A stretch of DNA of 64,000 nucleotides from Macrosoma leucophasiata (lineage: Eukaryota; Arthropoda; Insecta; Lepidoptera; Hedylidae). The stretch lies in NCBI GenBank assembly GCA_036365455.1, contig JAWQUS010000022.1:5518001-5582000 (forward strand), in the 5' to 3' direction. This document shows positions 49,801-56,300 of the stretch, in pieces (the stretch's first letter is position 1; each line of letters opens with the position of its first letter). The notes under the pieces were generated by a model that worked only from the letters and a program-made list of their open reading frames with translations, was not told the origin of the DNA and searched no databases. Position numbers and translations under genes: made by a program.

Positions 49801-52628
49801 TGGCAACGCATATGCATTTTGACCTCTGGTCATTGTGTTAGTGTTTATAGGCTGGAGTCATCACTTAACATCAATGTGAACTGCATGCTTGTTTGCCACT
49901 TTTATTACATAAAAAAAAAATACCTGGACATCCTCCTTAGAAGCATCCTGCACCAGCTGTCTAACCACATTCATGTTGGCAGCCTTGTCAGCTACTGACG
50001 TCATTTGACACACCGCTATCTTTTTCTCACTCATTGTACTTAATTGTCTCCACTCGGTTCTTAGTATTCTTCTTAAGGTTGATATTGTCCAACGCTGAAA
50101 AAAACATGCAATTTTAAAAAAAAGCATGTTCTGGTAATTCTTATCCAGAAAAACACCGCGGACACTCGGCTAAAATTCTATACAAACGCTCTATCAGGAC
50201 GTGTTTTTACACGCATATACCCAAGGTACCTACCCAAGGGGAGGTGGGGGCTGCAAGAGGGGAAATCAGGTGGGACGTCGAAAAGTCCGTTCTATACGTA
50301 GTATTGTTACAAATTCTCTGCCTTTTTTTTATGTAATGAAAGTGGCAAACAAGCATGCAGTTCACATTGATGTTAAGCGATGACTGCAGCCTATAGGCAC
50401 CTACACAAAGACCAAGGTCAGATGCGTTACCACTCCTGAGGCCTAAGGTGTTATGCCTCTGTGCCGGAAATTACAGGGCCGTACATTACCACCTGACCGG
50501 AACACGATAGTGCTGAACACTGCCATTTAGCGGCAAGTAGATTAGGTGATGCGGAGGTGCCTACGCCCGCGAGTTCGTTACTGGAGCTCTGACACCAGTA
50601 AATACAACAAGCTTTTCAGTTTATTAAATATTGTAAAGAGGTCGCTTTTCACTTAATAATTTATTAGCATTGTTAGCAATAGATGTCGCTACGGCCACCC
50701 CACGGAAATCCAATAAATGTGAAGGGAAAATTCGACAGCCAGGCATAGACTCAGGTAGTTCAGTTGGGAGAGGAACTGGACTTGAAATCCCACTGGTCGC
50801 ACGCAGGTTCAAATCCTGCCAATTTTTTTAGACACTTTTTTCTTTTTTTTTAAATTTTGCTTGCATTGCAGAAAATCCAATAAAATAAAACAATACCTGT
50901 ATTAAAAAGTAACACTTTTTTGACAGTTGTATAAAAATATAACACAATGCACTACCTTACTGCTGAAAATTGAAAAATAAACTATCACATAATACTAAAT
51001 ACAATGTTATCTATACAAGTGCATTGTAAATAAGATTAAACAAGGGGTAATATAACTTTATTGTGTATTCAATTCAATTATCTTGAAGTAGGTAGTAAAT
51101 ATTGATAAGAAAATACCTTAAAATGTTTCACATGTTTTACTAGTGGTAGAGCTCCAGTGACGGAGCTCGCGGGCGTAGGCACCACCGCATTACCTAATAT
51201 ACTTGCCGCTAAATGTTAGTGTTCAGCACTATCGTGTTCCGGTCAGGTGGTAATGTACGGCCCTGTAATTTCAGGCACAGAGGCCATAACACCTTAGGCC
51301 TCAGGAGTGGCAGCGCATCTGCATTTTGACCTCTGGTCATTGTGTGGGTGTCTATAGGCTGCAGTCATCACTTAACATCAATGTGAACTGCATGCTTGTT
51401 TGCCACTTTTATTACATATAAAAAAAAAAAAAAAAAGTAACTTTGTTGTAAAAAAAAATATTTTTACTTATCCCTACCAGTAGGCATGGGTGCAAAGGAT
51501 CCACTCCTCCACACCTCCTTTAAGCAAGGGATATGTTCGTAGACTAATGGAATAGTCCACATCTTTTAGGTACCCAGCATCTGCTAGACTGGCCTAATAC
51601 CAGTACACGACGGAGTAGGGATGCAAGGTTTTTATAAATATTGATTAATTTGATATCACGGGCGGCCACACAAAAGTGCGATGCTATGTGATGCGACGCT
51701 GCATTGTGGGTAATTCATTCCTGCAAGCTCACAGATATTTGTGATGCAATGCGAATTTGCAGTTTTTTGTGGGAGCTTTATATTGGTCTAATTGGATAAT
51801 ATATCAATATTTTTACTGGTGATTTTAGTTCTTGTGTAGGAACTCATAGGTTTAGGCACCCCGCATTACCAAATCTCTATGCCACCAAATGGTACCACCA
51901 AGTGGTTCAGGTGATTGTGATCCAGTTAGATGGTAATGTATGAATAATAATAAACAGTTTTTTAAAAAACCTTGGGAACCGACATTGGAAAAAAAAATCG
52001 AAACAAATTCCTTAATCATTGTCATCTGTTACTAAGTGAAGAAAGTTTATGATTTTTTTTTCAGATCTTATGTATGTATGTATGTATCTTCATGCCAGGT
52101 CCCTAACAGGGTAGGCAGAGAGTGTAGAGTGCCAGATATTAGTAGCACCAGTATCTTGAGGTGATTGAAAATTTAAATACAGAATTTATCATTAAGAAAA
52201 ACTATCAAAAGGTTACCCAATTAAAACAAGGAAACGGCGGGTAACAGCTAGAAGATATATAACAAAAGTATCTGAATATAACAAAATAATACAAAATATT
52301 TTTACAATATTGAATTTTAATATGGGTACTTATGATATAGGACTTCTCACGGAGATACATAAATACATATTATCTTGAAAATAATTAGTATATAATAATA
52401 TTGCACAGATAGTAGTAAGTAGACGCTTTGCTAATCTATACAATTAGATGCCTCTCTGACAGTAACTACGGTACCAGTTCAAGGTGTTAATGCCGGCTAA
52501 GCACCAACTATGAAATGATTAATAATTCAGCGTATTCTGATCATAATAACAAATTGTTTTTTTCGATATCTTATCAAAAACTCTTAAAATGTTAACCTCA
52601 AATATTATCGATAAAAACTTACCCTCAT
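37666..52628 (-). CDS. NitFhit: NitFhit: nitrilase-like amidase fused to Fhit hydrolase (whole gene, 11 coding exons)
   Basis: The Nit half belongs to the carbon-nitrogen hydrolases; its vertebrate relative NIT1 deaminates oxidised glutathione by-products. The Fhit half cleaves diadenosine polyphosphates (Ap3A/Ap4A). In invertebrates the two are one polypeptide. Exons listed separately join in phase to 488 codons. Nit catalytic residues are visible: Glu in FFPEACDY, Lys in YRKLHLFD, Cys in ICYDMRFPE. Fhit shows [42 protein letters not shown] (exons 8-9) and a charged C-terminus. Length suits fly and worm NitFhit (about 440-460). An Arg/Ser/Thr-rich N-terminus before MSEKK suggests a mitochondrial presequence with an alternative cytosolic start. 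Introns are packed with TEs, but no exon is damaged. Divergent neighbour: Sgt1. Confidence 0.93.
37816..38064 (+). repeat. Fam-B SINE, 5' end clipped, in the last intron
   Basis: The A-box part is missing. B-box region GGTTCGAATCCCGGG and body intact; opposite strand to the gene. Confidence 0.82.
38182..38267 (-). CDS. NitFhit: NitFhit exon 10 (HIT motif)
   Basis: Starts [14 protein letters not shown]. The first five residues are the histidine triad that forms the nucleotide-hydrolase active site. Acceptor TTTTAG at 38268, donor GATAA|GTAAGTG at 38181. Confidence 0.93.
38302..38583 (-). repeat. Fam-A copy in NitFhit intron
   Basis: Same strand as the gene, about 35 bp upstream of the exon 10 acceptor. 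It leaves only a short native stretch that holds the branch point and pyrimidine tract. Confidence 0.85.
38680..39310. repeat. Interspersed repeat in NitFhit intron
   Basis: Begins AAATCGGTCAAGTGCGTGTC, ends GGGTTCCTTGTTTACTACGG and AACTCTAAAAAGG, with GACAGACAGACAGACGGACA between. It resembles a widespread lepidopteran repeat with complementary-looking TCCGTAG/CTACGGA ends. Related tail pieces lie near 34390 and 37055. Confidence 0.55.
39345..39496 (-). repeat. Fam-A 3' half in NitFhit intron
   Basis: From the A-tail to TGTGCCGGAAATTAC; 5' half missing. Confidence 0.8.
39597..39674 (-). CDS. NitFhit: NitFhit exon 9
   Basis: 26 codons, phase 0 at both ends: LMERVHNTESCTVTIQDG then PDAGQTVK. 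QDGxxAGQTVxH is the Fhit block before the histidine triad. Acceptor TTTTAG, donor AAG|GTAAGA. Confidence 0.92.
39733..40022 (-). mobile_element. LINE C-terminal fragment in NitFhit intron
   Basis: Member of the 2225 family on the gene strand, with an in-frame change near 39780. Confidence 0.75.
40100..40411 (+). repeat. Fam-B tail followed by Fam-E Helitron-like element
   Basis: 40100-40193 is the last part of a Fam-B SINE. At A|TC (40194) a Helitron-like element TCTATACTAATATTATAAAG begins and ends GGGGCAGGTCGGTAG|T at about 40404. Confidence 0.7.
40420..40950. mobile_element. 531-bp Harbinger-like MITE with a residual frame
   Basis: Terminal repeats AGCCGCATTTATATTTATCT, extending on to GACGTGT and TTGTGATGC. 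TAA flanks at 40417-40419 and 40951-40953. Inside, 40663-40794 (plus) encodes MDEEQLIEYVIEYLL... and an acidic-serine end (SKSESESDDS), which resembles the N-terminus of Harbinger-encoded proteins. It lies in the NitFhit intron, 37 bp beyond the exon 8 donor. Confidence 0.8.
40988..41102 (-). CDS. NitFhit: NitFhit exon 8
   Basis: Completes Arg from exon 7, then [19 protein letters not shown] and FFKTIRLVQK. PGHVLVxPLR is the Fhit core strand that contacts the nucleotide. Acceptor ACCCAG, donor AAA|GTAAGT. Confidence 0.94.
41341..41465 (+). repeat. Fam-D 3' fragment in NitFhit intron
   Basis: ATTGGAGCAGCGTGGTGGAG, AAAAGGGGAGAGACTCGTG, then an (ATT)n run. Confidence 0.8.
41560..41846 (+). repeat. 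Fam-H LINE 3' end
   Basis: TGAATGACAAAGAATGACTC to GTGCCTGTCACCCTAAATGA, ending in (GATTCT)n. The microsatellite tail indicates a LINE 3' end. Same sequence at 42360-42868 and 58145. Confidence 0.75.
41931..42287 (+). mobile_element. Fam-E Helitron-like element
   Basis: A|TCTACACTAATAAAAAGAGG to GGGGCGAGCCGCTAG|T; close relative of 10485-10912. Confidence 0.7.
42360..42868 (+). repeat. Fam-H LINE 3' end, split by a Penelope-like fragment
   Basis: 42360-42547 and 42784-42868 join to the sequence seen intact at 41560-41846. Confidence 0.8.
42548..42783 (-). mobile_element. Penelope-like non-coding fragment with 13-bp target duplication
   Basis: TAAATTTATTTTG at 42535-42547 and 42784-42796. 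The interior matches 19430-19690 (complement of GCTGAAAAGCGACCGAAACG, and GAGATAAATCCGTA). Length of duplication fits target-primed insertion. Confidence 0.75.
43075..43353 (+). repeat. Fam-A copy in NitFhit intron
   Basis: Complete plus-strand copy, antisense to the gene. Confidence 0.85.
43528..43719 (-). CDS. NitFhit: NitFhit exon 7 (Nit-Fhit linker and first Fhit strands)
   Basis: Completes Arg, then PDVYSLYTLRLRNDPLPEH, a Pro/Asp/Arg-rich linker, [20 protein letters not shown] and LTYAFVNL. GC-rich codons stand out from the AT-rich introns. Acceptor ATTTCAG at 43720, donor TTGAG|GTAAGT. This exon contains the fusion point between the two enzymes. Confidence 0.93.
43761..43840. repeat. 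(GT)n microsatellite near a splice acceptor
   Basis: About 80 bp of GT with few interruptions. On the gene strand it is (CA)n ending about 40 nt upstream of the exon 7 acceptor. Confidence 0.95.
44089..44307 (-). CDS. NitFhit: NitFhit exon 6 (Nit C-terminal part)
   Basis: SRATETQCYVIAAAQTGHH, then YGHALCVDPWGEVLADCG, then VRRNMPVAQHK. RAIExQxYVIAAAQ and SxxVDPWGxVxA are carbon-nitrogen hydrolase blocks. Acceptor TCCTAG at 44308, donor AAGAG|GTAATG. Confidence 0.94.
44866..45036 (-). repeat. Fam-A 5' half in NitFhit intron
   Basis: Variant with CATACATTACCTTCTAACCG; its end lies 8 bp from the exon 5 donor. Confidence 0.75.
45045..45177 (-). CDS. NitFhit: NitFhit exon 5 (catalytic cysteine)
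   Basis: Completes Gly, then LAICYDMRFPELSTSLSG, then ADILTYPSAFTYTTGQAHW. The Cys of ICYDxRFPE is the nucleophile of the nitrilase family. Acceptor TTCCAG, donor TTAAG|GTAAGT. Confidence 0.95.
45195..45350 (-). repeat. Fam-D 3' fragment in NitFhit intron
   Basis: Complement of GGGAGAGACTCGTGCTCAGC and the GGTTGGCCACTAACCC block, same strand as the gene. Confidence 0.8.
45632..45742. mobile_element. 111-bp GCCTGG MITE, TAA flanks
   Basis: Near-palindromic: GCCTGGCTTGTACCACGATA against TATCGTGGTGCATCCCAGGC. TAA at 45629-45631 and 45743-45745. Confidence 0.85.
45746..46126. mobile_element. GC-rich inverted-repeat element, TAA flanks
   Basis: Relative of 13443-14451. Arms with CTCGAGCGGTTTGCACTCAT and its complement, CGCAAGCCGTCAACGCG, and CTCACTACGGCCA near the ends. 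Its left TAA is the right TAA of the preceding MITE. Confidence 0.75.
46432..46627 (-). CDS. NitFhit: NitFhit exon 4 (catalytic lysine)
   Basis: NESDPTKIFNTHLIID, then AYRKLHLFDVEIPEKNV, ending SPIGKI. YRKxHLFD carries the catalytic Lys. Acceptor GTTTCAG, donor ATTG|GTAGGT. One codon split with exon 5 gives Gly. Confidence 0.95.
46656..46746. mobile_element. GCCTGGGTTGCAC MITE, short copy
   Basis: CGGGTTGCACTACGATATCT against TTTTGGTGCAACCCAGGC; about 30 bp upstream of the exon 4 acceptor on the gene strand. Confidence 0.75.
46760..47306. mobile_element. hAT-like MITE, 547 bp
   Basis: Ends AAGGGTTGCCAAC and GTTGGCAGCCCTG (CAGGG-type). Flanks GTTAGAAA and GTTAGAAC (46752-46759, 47307-47314) match at 7 of 8 bases. 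No transposase frame. Relative of 13976-14364. Confidence 0.75.
47326..47393. repeat. Tandem duplicated palindrome
   Basis: Two units of about 35 bp, each GGTACACCTGTATTG joined to CAATACAGGTGTA-type complement, head to tail. Confidence 0.85.
47528..47953. repeat. Fam-A 3' fragment (+) and full copy (-) in NitFhit intron
   Basis: Fragment 47528-47622 and complete minus copy 47671-47953. The latter's 5' end lies about 20 bp inside the intron from the exon 3 donor (GTATGTATATATA). Confidence 0.82.
47974..48132 (-). CDS. NitFhit: NitFhit exon 3 (catalytic glutamate)
   Basis: 53 codons, phase 0 both sides: MIFFPEACDYICDNRQ, then ETVKHYKELAAKYNVWL, then GGVHEK. FxPE supplies the catalytic Glu. 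Acceptor ATTGCAG, donor AAG|GTATGT. Confidence 0.94.
48241..48450 (-). mobile_element. Fam-G element with 7-bp target duplication
   Basis: CAGAGAATATG to CCGCAGTGTG; GTTAAAG at 48234-48240 and 48451-48457. Confidence 0.85.
48480..48758 (+). repeat. Fam-A copy, full length
   Basis: ACTGGTGGTAGAGCTCCAGT to ATTACATAAAAAATAAAAA. AACATT occurs on both sides and may be a short target duplication. Confidence 0.85.
48930..49060 (-). repeat. Fam-J fragment
   Basis: Complement of CACACTACAAAAATCGTCTA and TAGCCATAGCGTTTATTACC. Confidence 0.65.
49121..49521. mobile_element. 401-bp GC-rich MITE with AGCGCTGA subterminal repeats
   Basis: Perfect 25-bp terminal inverted repeats beginning GGCTGGTTTTAGTCTTACGC. 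CAGCGCTGA-type motifs recur at least eight times inside, in both orientations. Lies in a NitFhit intron, inserted in a Fam-J-like context. Target duplication unclear. Confidence 0.8.
49632..49911 (+). repeat. Fam-A copy abutting a splice donor
   Basis: Complete plus-strand copy. Its A-tail (to about 49920) forms the first intron bases after the exon 2 donor dinucleotide on the gene strand. Confidence 0.88.
49924..50094 (-). CDS. NitFhit: NitFhit exon 2 (N-terminus of Nit domain)
   Basis: 57 codons: RWTISTLRRILRTEWRQLST, then MSEKKIAVCQMTSVADKA, ending DASKEDVQ. The first 20 residues are basic and hydroxylated without acids except one Glu, as in mitochondrial presequences. IAVCQMTSxxDKxxN is the Nit start. 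Internal ATG at 50032-50034 offers a shorter form. Acceptor TTTTTTCAG at 50095, donor CAG|GTATTT. Confidence 0.9.
50156..50600. repeat. Fam-G copy (+) followed by Fam-A copy (-)
   Basis: 50156-50322 is a shortened Fam-G ending TTCTCTGC. Fam-A in reverse begins at once with its A-tail (50325-50600). Both lie in NitFhit intron 1. Confidence 0.75.
50632..50822 (+). repeat. Diverged Fam-C relative
   Basis: AGCAATAGATGTCGCTACGG, then a tRNA-like core GGTAGTTCAGTTGGGAGAGG with B-box GGTTCAAATCC. About 20 percent different from the other copies. Confidence 0.65.
51139..51428 (+). repeat. Fam-A copy in NitFhit intron 1
   Basis: Complete. Downstream to 52620 only a diverged Fam-A (51812-51935) and a 60-bp LINE tail (52076-52140) are recognisable. 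Confidence 0.85.
52623..52628 (-). CDS. NitFhit: NitFhit candidate first coding exon
   Basis: ATGAGG followed by GTAAGTTTTT, a strong donor. The phase matches exon 2 exactly, giving MRRWTIS at the junction and completing a presequence. An in-frame stop lies about 60 nt upstream with no other ATG between. No other upstream exon was found. This assignment is inference. Confidence 0.5.
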
Positions 52629-53329
52629 CACCCTTGAATAACGTTTTATGCTATCGAGTCCGAAATATGACAGAATTTGTAATAATTAATGTTAATCAAA
52701 CGAAAAAAACAAGTTTTTTGTTCAGTTCAAGTTCAACTTTCAGCTCTCAGGTCAATCAAAAATCATCTGATTTTGACATTTGTCAAAAGTCAAGGATAAG
52801 AATTGAAATGGTAAAAAAAAAACACAGACGTTATGACTAATTACAATAGACGATATTATAATTAAGTGGATTAATATAACTACATACTAAATACAAATAA
52901 TAATCTTATAATCCTTTGAATTGAAGCCTCAATCTTGTTTCAGTACATATATTTAAATTAAAGTTTCAAACGAATATTGCACAGAATGAAACTCTTGGTA
53001 ACGTTCCGAAACTATTTTCTTACTTTCTATTTTTAACAGACAAATAATTATATTCACATATTAAACATTGAAGTTTAATGTATTTTTTTAAATAATAATA
53101 ATACAGTACGTTGGTTTCATTATTTTTAATTTTCAATGTTTCTAATTTTGAATGAAATGCATTATAATTTAACAACCAAATTCATATTCTGATTTTCTGA
53201 TTACGATTCAGAACGTGCCATAATCTAGAAAAGTCGGAATTGGGCCAAAACGAACAACAGTTGCAAAAATAAATAAAATTCATTAATTTTAGACTATTTT
53301 GAAGAGTTATAAGCGAGCTTTAAATAAAT
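52629..53329. promoter_or_regulatory. Divergent intergenic region between NitFhit and Sgt1
   Basis: About 700 bp free of recognised repeats, the longest such block near the genes, holding both 5' ends. No TATA box at a convincing position. TTTTGACATTTGTCAAAAGT (52770-52789) is a near-palindrome. A shared promoter is plausible but unproven. Confidence 0.5.
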
Positions 53330-53362
53330 ATGAGTGAAACAAAGGATCCAAGAGCGGGCGAA
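53330..53362 (+). CDS. Sgt1: Sgt1 exon 1
   Basis: MSETKDPRAGE, donor GAA|GTAAGTAAC. AAATAAATATG is a usual insect start context. Supported by phase with exon 2 rather than by homology. Confidence 0.7.
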
Positions 53363-56300
53363 GTAAGTAACTATACCTATTCTTCCTACTTGCAATAAAA
53401 TTGATTAATTAATGAAAGACTTCTTATTTCGTTTTTGATTTTGATCTATTGAAAAAACCTATGCGTCTTTTCGATTGAGCTATGACTTGGCAAAATCTGA
53501 GGACAAGTATTTGTTTTTAATAAAAAATGAAAATCATCAATTTGTACATAAAATCTCTTACTTTTGTTCTACCTACTCTATGTAAAAAAACTAGCAGCCC
53601 TGGCTTCGCACGGGTGCAATGTTACCTACCCTCTCCTATTCATTTAAGCGTAATGTTATATAACCTATAGCCTTCCTCGATAAATGGACTATCTAACACT
53701 AAAATAATTTTTCAAATCGGTCCAGTAGCTCCTGAGAATAGCGCGTTCAAAGGAACCAAACAATTTATATTGTTACTGTAGAAGTATAGATTGCTGTGTA
53801 GTAGTGATTGAGAGGGTAGGCTTTGCCAACATTTTCAAATTACTCTGATGTAAATAAATGTTGTAATATGCCTCTGTGTTGGAAATTACAGCCATACATT
53901 ATTACCTGACCAGAGTATAATAGAACACTCTAGTTTAGCTGAATACTATCAATTGGTGGTAGATAGATCAAAAAATAATAAATAAAATTCGCTTACACTC
54001 ACAGATCCACATTACATATTATATAAACCTGTAAACATACAACACATACACAAACACCCAGACCCGAAACAAATATCTGTAGGCCATACAAATATTAGTC
54101 CAAGTGTGGGGATGGAATAATAAAATAAAATAAATAAAAAGCCTTTTATTCCTTAAATGGTAGAATACATCGTAAGTTATTAATTTTATTAAATTAAGGA
54201 CCCCTTTCGAGTATAGGCCTTCTCCAGTGTCTTCCAGTTGCCTCTATCCCTTGCATGTCTGACCCAATTTGAGCCAGCAATGGCACTAATGTCATCAGCC
54301 CATCGTGATCTAGGTCTGCCTGTTCTTCTCTTTCCCTGTGGCCCCTGCCACTTTAGTACTCTGTTGGACCATCTCTTGTCAACTGTTCGGGCTATGTGGC
54401 CCGCCCATCGCCATTTTTGTTTTAAAACAAATGCTAAAGTGTCTGTGACTTTAGTTTGTGACCTTATGTAGTCGCTGCGAATTCTATCATATTTCCTTAC
54501 CTTAATTATGCTCCTCTCCATAGCCCTTTGGCAAGTTCTCAGGTCTTGCTTTGTTTTATTTTGGTATGGACCCGAGTTTGACAGCCATACATTAGACTTG
54601 GCAGTATGCAGGTGTCCATTACTGTTCTTTAAATTCAAATTAAACTTTCCCTTTAGCATTTCTTTGAGACTCCAGAATTTTTTCCAGCTTATTTCTATTC
54701 TTCAACCAATTTCTTCCTTGTTATTGTTAGGACTGAATGACACACGTTTGCCCAGGTAAATGTAATGGTCCACATATTCAATCTCCTGATTGTGTATGAT
54801 GACTTTGTGTTTTGTGCTATTAGTCGTAATTTTGGTTTTTTGGTAGTTCATTTCTAGACCTACTTTTTATATAGATAAGATAGGATAGAAATAAAATAAT
54901 ACTAAGTACTTATGTAGATATTTATTTCTTTCTATTTTTGTCCCGGTTTACACTATGCACTCCATCAGGCCACCAGAAAAATATGACGATTGATTTCTAA
55001 TTTTATTGTTCTTGGCCGATATCGGCCAACTGCGGCTCAACAGTAAGGCAAATTTCTATTTACCAGTTTCACCCAGTTCACTGGTACATTTTAAAAACAT
55101 AAAAACACAAACACTACTTCAACAAACAGCACAAGTATTGGAAAATAACACTCACTACCTACTCATTACGTCGACAAGTCACTTCAATTCAATATACTGA
55201 AACACTTTTATTACTAATGCAATGCAATCACATAACGTAAAGGTAAGAAATTATAATATTAAAAAGTTTTTAGTTAAATAAAAAAGTTTTGTAATTGTGA
55301 ACATAATTATTTATACAGCCATACACTGCACTATAAAGCACCATCATAATGTTAATAAATTAAATATTTGATTACAAATTAATCAAAAATAGGCCGCTCG
55401 CAACCTCGCTGTAGAGTACCAACCGTCGCCCATAAGAGGGGAAGAGATTGGGTGAACCGCGGCAAATCGGGCGGGACGTCGAAGTGTCCATTATTATTAT
55501 TTTTTTTTATGTTTTGGAAGTGGCAAACAAGCATGCAGTTCCAATGATGTTAAGTGATGACTGCAGCCTATAAACACCCACACAAAGACCGAGGTCAAAA
55601 TGCAGATGCGTTACCACTCCTGAGGCCTAAGGTGCCGGAATTTACAGGGCCGTATCCGTTCTGTAATTTCCGGCCATTCTATACGTAGTATTATTACATA
55701 TTCTCTGCTTGTAAAAAAAGACTGAAAATGTAATCAAATGTTTTTTTTTGTTACAGCCTGTCAAACCTAAAATAAAGCATGATTGGTACCAGACAGACGC
55801 CCAAGTGGTTGTGACCATTCTCATCAAAAATGCTACTCGTGAGAAAGTAAAAGTACATTATGGAGATAGAAGTGTAAATATCTTTTCTATTAATTTATTG
55901 TTTACTAGCTGTTGCCCGCGCGTAGGTCGCTTTTCGCGTAAGCTGTGGACACTCATCAAATCATCCCATGGCATCCCACAGGAACATTTTTTCGGGATAA
56001 AAAGTATCCTATAATCTAAGTCATAACAAATTTCATCAAAATCCGTTCAGTAGTTTGGGCACGATTGACGGACAAACATCCAAACAAAGAAACTTTCACA
56101 TTTATAATACATATTAGTGCGATTTGTGTGATACCTATATTTTGAGAAATTATAAGTTCAGCCACAGATTTTTTAATTGTCTACGTGATTAAACTTTTTT
56201 TTTATTCAAGTCGTGGTTATTTAGCCTGGGTTGCACCACAATATTTGTTAAATCCAGAAAATGGAAAAACCCCATTATCTCTGGTAATCCCCTAACCTGG

